In this document: positions 1-64,000 of the stretch, one piece after another
Layout of the letters: every line of letters starts with the position of its first letter
Numbering within the stretch: position 1 is the stretch's first letter
Source of the DNA: Ananas comosus
Lineage: Eukaryota > Streptophyta > Magnoliopsida > Poales > Bromeliaceae
Direction of reading: 5' to 3'
Assembly: GCF_001540865.1 (NCBI RefSeq)
Contig: NC_033627.1
Span: 8,785,396-8,849,395 of the forward strand
DNA length: 64,000 bases
Made by a program: the position numbers and the translations under genes
The notes under the pieces: generated by a model
Told to the model about the DNA's origin: nothing
Database searches by the model: none
What the model saw: only the letters and a program-made list of their open reading frames with translations

Positions 1-425
1 AATTTTCTAACAGCCGATGCGTACCGTTCAAAAAAATATGCGTGCCGACACGTAATGACAAGAAATATTTATTTTCTTTGCAACAAAATATGCCAATTAT
101 TTATTATATATTTTTATCAAATATTTTGAACTTTGTTGAGAAATTTACCTACTAATTTTAAGAATAGAGGGTCTTGAGTTGTGCCATCGGTACGGAGGCT
201 GTATCGTACCGATATTTTGCTGGCACGATACGGCACGGTGGATACTATCCGTGCCGATAGACACTTTAATTCTTGCTTCACAATTGTAAGATATCAAGCT
301 TCTTATTCTATAACTAGTAAAATTTTTCTAAGAATAATTCATGTTATGATTTACACATTTGTGAAGATATATTATGGTATTATGAGGAGTTAAATGTTAT
401 ATCGCACGATATTTCAATGCTTTGG
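1..425. repeat. hAT-like noncoding repeat remnant
   Basis: Between about 20 and 270 the sequence is rich in permuted GGCACG/CCGATA words, the same signature as the hAT-like elements at 17029, 44265 and 56037. Near 400-415 it has a possible degraded end (GATATTTCAATGC). The left end lies outside the window, so target duplications cannot be checked. The short open frame at 181-393 is incidental. From 426 to 850 I see only AT-rich EXO84C intron sequence and no exon. Confidence 0.35.
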
Positions 426-850
426 CTCTTCATATATGACGACCAGACTTCAAATGGTTCTTAAATTCAGTTTCACGATTGCATAGTATCTGTACAGCCG
501 TTAAATTCAAGGCCTAATGTAATAATATGCAATTGCCGTTACCTAAGTAATGCATGACAAAATAGTGCACCACTAAATTATCCATCCAATGACGGGATAA
601 ATTTTACTAACAAGGAACAAAGTTCTTAGGATACTAACAATATGCGAGTATATGGCACACTAGAAATCAGAGTATTTCTTAAAATTCACAGAGGTACACA
701 TCAGGTAGAAAAGTATATTTTATCAAAACTGAACATGAAAAGCATGTGGAACAAAATGAGGCTATTTTTTATTCCATCAAAAAGAATTTATACCAATATA
801 CTAAGGGCATGATAAAATTCATTGCATGAAAAGTTGAGAAAATGGCATAC

Positions 851-60509
<59,659 letters not shown>

Positions 60510-60905
60510 TACTCTTCCTCAGGCCTTCGATTTCTCTCTCTCTCAGTCTCGGGCTGACGGAGGCGGCGAGGAGATGCTCTCGAGTCGAGACAGCGTGCGT
60601 GCGGAGTCTAACCGCTGCCGTCGCTCCACCCGACTGAGCTGACCATCCACCGGAGAAAGGCTCGCGCTTATGACGAACTGCGCTGGCTTACCGCATCGCG
60701 ACGGATGACGCAGGCGAGAGATCCGCCGTCCGATTCTTAATCTACGGTGTCCGCTGAAGCTGGTAGGACGCCTACCAAATCAGTGAGCCGTCGTGTCTGT
60801 CCCGTGACACAGCCCGCTGTCTCAGCACATAAAATTACTTTTGTAATCAGGCGAGTCTATATATATATATATTTTTTTTTTGCAAATTTGCATAAAAAAT
60901 TTACT
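60510..60905 (-). promoter_or_regulatory. EXO84C 5' UTR and promoter region (inferred)
   Basis: GC-rich, pyrimidine-rich on the gene strand, as is usual for 5' UTRs. CTCTCTC/GAGAGAG runs occur at 60535-60545. A TA run lies at 60857-60870. No transcription start can be fixed from the sequence. The overlapping plus-strand frames have no recognisable product. Confidence 0.45.
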
Positions 60906-61131
60906 GATTTTAACTTTTGCAAAATTGGATAATATTTTTTTTACACATTCAGTTCGAATTTATTACACTCGAACAAAATTGTTGCAAAATCGATTTTAAC
61001 TTTTGCAAAATTGGATAATATTTTTTTTACACATTCAATTCGAATTTATTACACTCGAACAAAATTGTTGCAAAATCGGATGACTTTTTTTTTTTACACA
61101 TTCAGTCTCAATTTTTTGCACTCGAACAAAA
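60906..61131. repeat. 86-bp tandem repeat, about 2.6 copies
   Basis: The unit starts GATTTTAACTTTTGCAAAAT and includes ACACATTCAGTTCGAATTTA and CGAACAAAATTGTTGC. The first two copies are almost identical, and the third is shorter and diverged. Confidence 0.8.
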
Positions 61132-62494
61132 TTCCCTCCCATCTGCTCCCCCGATATATAAAAAATACGGTGCAGGATGCTATCACAGATAATAAATGCC
61201 TGTAATATATCAGATTTTGGCATAAAGATAAAAATAAATAAAAATAGCGTGGGATACTATTTTTATTGAATTTAGAGAAGTAAAACATAAGTCAGAATTG
61301 ACTTGTGCTAAAATTGGGATGAAAACAGAAAATCTAGAATTTTCTGTTGGAAACGGGACAGATAAATTAGCAGAAAATGCAGTCTCAGAAAATTATGAAA
61401 ATTGAAGAATAAGTCAGAAATATTTTTATGAGGCTAGATTTAAAGTTTCATATTTTTCTGACACCCGAAATGTGAGAAATAAAATCCGAAAGCTATCTGA
61501 TAAAAATTACAGTTCGGTACAGTTTTCGGTGACCAAACGGGGTCGAAACTGAAAACTTAAGATATATTCTTACTCAGTACGTAAAACCGAACATGGCTGT
61601 CAAGTTTGAGCTCAAACGGACATTCATGGAGTTCCGGCGAAAGATATCAGATTTTAAGTTGCCTGAAGTGAATAGTGTTTGGTGTTGACTTTAATTAGAA
61701 GCTAATTAGCTTCTTCTCCTCCATCAGCCGACCACCATGGCCGACACACCTCTCACGCACGCATGGAGGGAGAGAGAGAGACCTTCATTTCTCTCTCTAA
61801 ATATCTCTCTTATCTCTCTAAATCTCTTTCTTAAAATTTGAGGGTTGGTGGAGATCGAGTTTGCGAACCCATTGGGAGCGACGGATCGAGCTTTTGTGCG
61901 CCCGTTGGAGCGGCGTGTTTTCGTTGCGGCGTTCACATTGTGGTAAGCTTTTAGGATTTAGTTTAATCCTTAGCTTTAAGTGCACTAATAGCCTCTAATG
62001 AGCATTGATAGCATGTTGTTCCATTTAATTAGGATTATTTAGAGGTTAATTCATGTTAGGGCTCAAAAATGCTAATTTTGAAAATATGAGGGTGTGATCT
62101 AATTTGACCCTCCATAAACCTAATTGCTAGGTAAACGAACGCGTTGGCGAAGACGGTTCAGCAATCCAACGAGCCGTTACAAAGTTATTAAAGAAACAGA
62201 CGTTAGGCTTCGTTTCCGCCGAGAGGGCCGAGGCGACATCCTAAAATCATGAGATTGGATCTGGAGCACCGTGGCACATAACCGAAGACCTTTAATTTTC
62301 GGATCGTGGATCGGAGGCCGTTCGGGTGGTCGCGCAAAAGATCGGGCCAAACCGGATTACGGGTGCCGCGGGAGGCCGATTGCAAGTGTCGACAAGCAAT
62401 CGGAAAGCGTTTTGAGGTGGGTTGTGCTCACCGAAGCGATTAGGCCGCTTTCCATACTAAAGTGTAGTATGTTTACTATTGATGCATGATAAAG

Positions 62495-62600
62495 TATGCT
62501 ATTTATGAATGCATGATAAAGATTAAAGTATGCTATTTAAGAATGCATGATAAAGATTAAAGTATGCTATTTAAGAATGCATGATAAAGATAGATGTCAA
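62495..62600. repeat. Tandem repeat, about 38-bp unit
   Basis: Three copies of AAAGTATGCTATTTAAGAAT plus GCATGATAAAGATT. Confidence 0.8.
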
Positions 62601-62829
62601 GTAAATCATGAGTTGATATTAATTTACATGAGTATATTATAGAAATGCTAAACAGATGTCAAACATAAGTATGAGATTTCTATTAACCGAGAATGCATGT
62701 GGTAAATGTTAATGAATGCATAAAATGCTAAGTGATGACTACCAATGGATGACAAAATATCCGCATAATGAACATAGATCGAGTGGCATTTGGAAATGGT
62801 AAAGTGGACACTAGAGTTAGTGTGGGACA

Positions 62830-63240
62830 TCAAAGAATAAATGTGGTGTAAAGAACAATGATAATGGCTAGAGGCAATGTAAAGTAATGTGCCATAAAGA
62901 ATAAGCAAAATGTAAAAAATAATGATAATGGCTAGAGACAATGTAAAGTAATGTGGCATAAAGAACAAGCAAAGTGTAAAGAACAATGATAATGGCTAAA
63001 GTTAGCAACCAATGTGACATAAAGAAAACTAGAGTTAGTGTGTGGAAATAAAAGAACAAATGTGGTATAAAGAACAATGATAATGACTAGAAGCAATGTA
63101 AAGTAATTGTGCCATAAAGAATAATGATTGCAAAAGGTAAAAAATAATGTGATGTAAAGAACACTAGAGACAATGTAAAACAATGATCCAACTAAAGAAC
63201 AAGCAAAGTGTAAAGAACAATCATAATGGCTATAAGTTCC
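62830..63240. repeat. Tandem repeat of AAGAACAATGATAATGGCTA units
   Basis: About six variable copies of roughly 60-70 bp with GCATAAAGAACAAGCAAAGT and AGAGACAATGTAAAGTAATG. Spacing is irregular. Confidence 0.75.
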
Positions 63241-63584
63241 GAGCTCGAGACCAATCGCTCCACATCGAAAGATAAACTCCAGAGTTTAGCATCACGAGTG
63301 GCAATAAACCCAAGGACGGTACTAGAGGGTGAGTTCATGCGAAGAAGGACTTAATGTGAAGAAAGTTAATGTAGCGAAAACTACGGGATAAACAATAAAG
63401 AATCATAGAATTAGAAACTGAATCGTGTATACATAAAGAATTGACTCAAGACCGAGTCGAAAACCATAGATGGCCAAGCTAAATATAACCTTAGAAAGAG
63501 TAAGAATTGAGAAAGACTTGCTAATGTAATAAAGAATGCGCAAAGGCGGACGATCACCCTAACGAGCGAGTGCCCTACCAAAGG

Positions 63585-63740
63585 TTAAACAACAAAGAAT
63601 AAAGCATAAAGAACAAAGAATAAAGAATAAACAATAAAGAATAAAGAATAAAGAACAAGGAATAAAGATTAAAGAATAAAGAATGGCTAATGATAAAGAA
63701 TGGCAAAACCTAAAGAAAAGCCAATGGTAAAGAATGACTA
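63585..63740. repeat. AAGAATAA-type short tandem repeat
   Basis: About fifteen AAAGAATA/AAAGAACA units. The plus strand is almost free of T except in isolated units. Confidence 0.8.
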
Positions 63741-63799
63741 AGAATTGCATAATGTACATACTTGTATACATTATGAATTGACTCAAGACCGAGTCGAGT

Positions 63800-64000
63800 T
63801 GTCACGCCCCGGGACCGATACCAATTTGGTCTGGCCCGAGCACGTCAAATAGACGCCGAACGGACAGAGTTTTCCCTATCCACCCAAGGCTCATCACATG
63901 TACAAATTCAAACAACAAATGCACTAGCGGAAACACACACAAACGGCTTACACGAGGGTAAGCAATAGCCATTAGTGAAAGAAAGGAAAACTAAACATTT
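63800..64000 (-). mobile_element. LTR end in inverse orientation, cut by window edge
   Basis: It begins TGTCACGCCCCGGGACC, the reverse complement of the end of the solo LTR at 59988. It continues with GACGCCGAACGGACAGAG, the reverse of the tails at 12345 and 41545. It runs out of the window. Confidence 0.7.

Larger units (their letters stand above)
61250..63799 (+). mobile_element. LTR-family sequence with internal tandem repeats
   Basis: It shares motif order with 40064-41612: CCTAATTGCTAGGTAAACGA, then a cluster including GTGTCGACAAGCAATCGG, GGTTGTGCTCACCGAAGCGA and GCTTTCCATAC. The 3' half is expanded by tandem arrays. The left border is not defined. Confidence 0.5.

Noticed and set aside
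1..850. Search for the last EXO84C exon(s) at the left edge
   Set aside because: No minus-strand text resembling the expected ALFSKLQQL-type continuation was found; it should lie outside the window.
62495..63740. Regular repeats that could suggest a CRISPR-like array
   Set aside because: Units and spacers are irregular and share sequence, the window is plant nuclear DNA, and the arrays lie inside an LTR-family element.

Overview
The window is plant nuclear DNA: GT-AG introns, low-density coding, and dense nested LTR retrotransposons, LINEs, SINEs and MITEs. The two recognisable full genes have flowering-plant orthologues. The style of the repeats (TA/GA microsatellites with embedded MITEs, LTRs ending in GGGGCGTGACA) makes me think of a commelinid monocot, possibly pineapple (Ananas). 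The species is a guess that I could not test. Layout: almost the whole window is one minus-strand gene, the exocyst subunit EXO84C. Its start codon is at 60509 and exons follow at 60414-60509, 22746-22840, 19838-20864 and 851-1378. The last exon(s) lie beyond the left edge. Introns 1 and 3 are about 37.6 kb and 18.5 kb and are swollen by transposons. Intron 3 holds one old Ty1-copia element (1860-18798) with matching LTRs and a near-perfect target duplication, itself split by three later insertions: a MITE-rich block, a Ty3/gypsy-type LTR compound flanked by GCACC, and an 8-bp-TSD hAT-like element. Intron 2 holds a short TRIM-like element. Intron 1 holds a split LTR (24287-25032 plus 40064-41612). 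Between its halves is a 15-kb segment bounded by PIF/Harbinger-like inverted ends. That segment carries an intact plus-strand receptor-like cytoplasmic kinase gene (CRCK type, six exons, 33888-36758), a stray first exon of a MATE/DETOXIFICATION transporter (26165-26470), LINE pieces and two SINEs. The rest of intron 1 is microsatellites, MITEs, foldback elements, LTR pieces and a TSD-confirmed solo LTR (57553-59988). EXO84C promoter/5' sequence and more LTR material occupy 60510-64000. How the genes relate: EXO84C (vesicle tethering) and the CRCK-like kinase (calmodulin-linked signalling) have no obvious shared pathway. Their relation is physical: the kinase is nested antisense inside an EXO84C intron, apparently because of transposon activity. 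Single N bases occur at about 2814, 3859, 18256, 39656, 43444, 47191, 48102, 51162 and 51432. At least one (51432) is flanked by a duplicated sequence, so some joins may be assembly artefacts.
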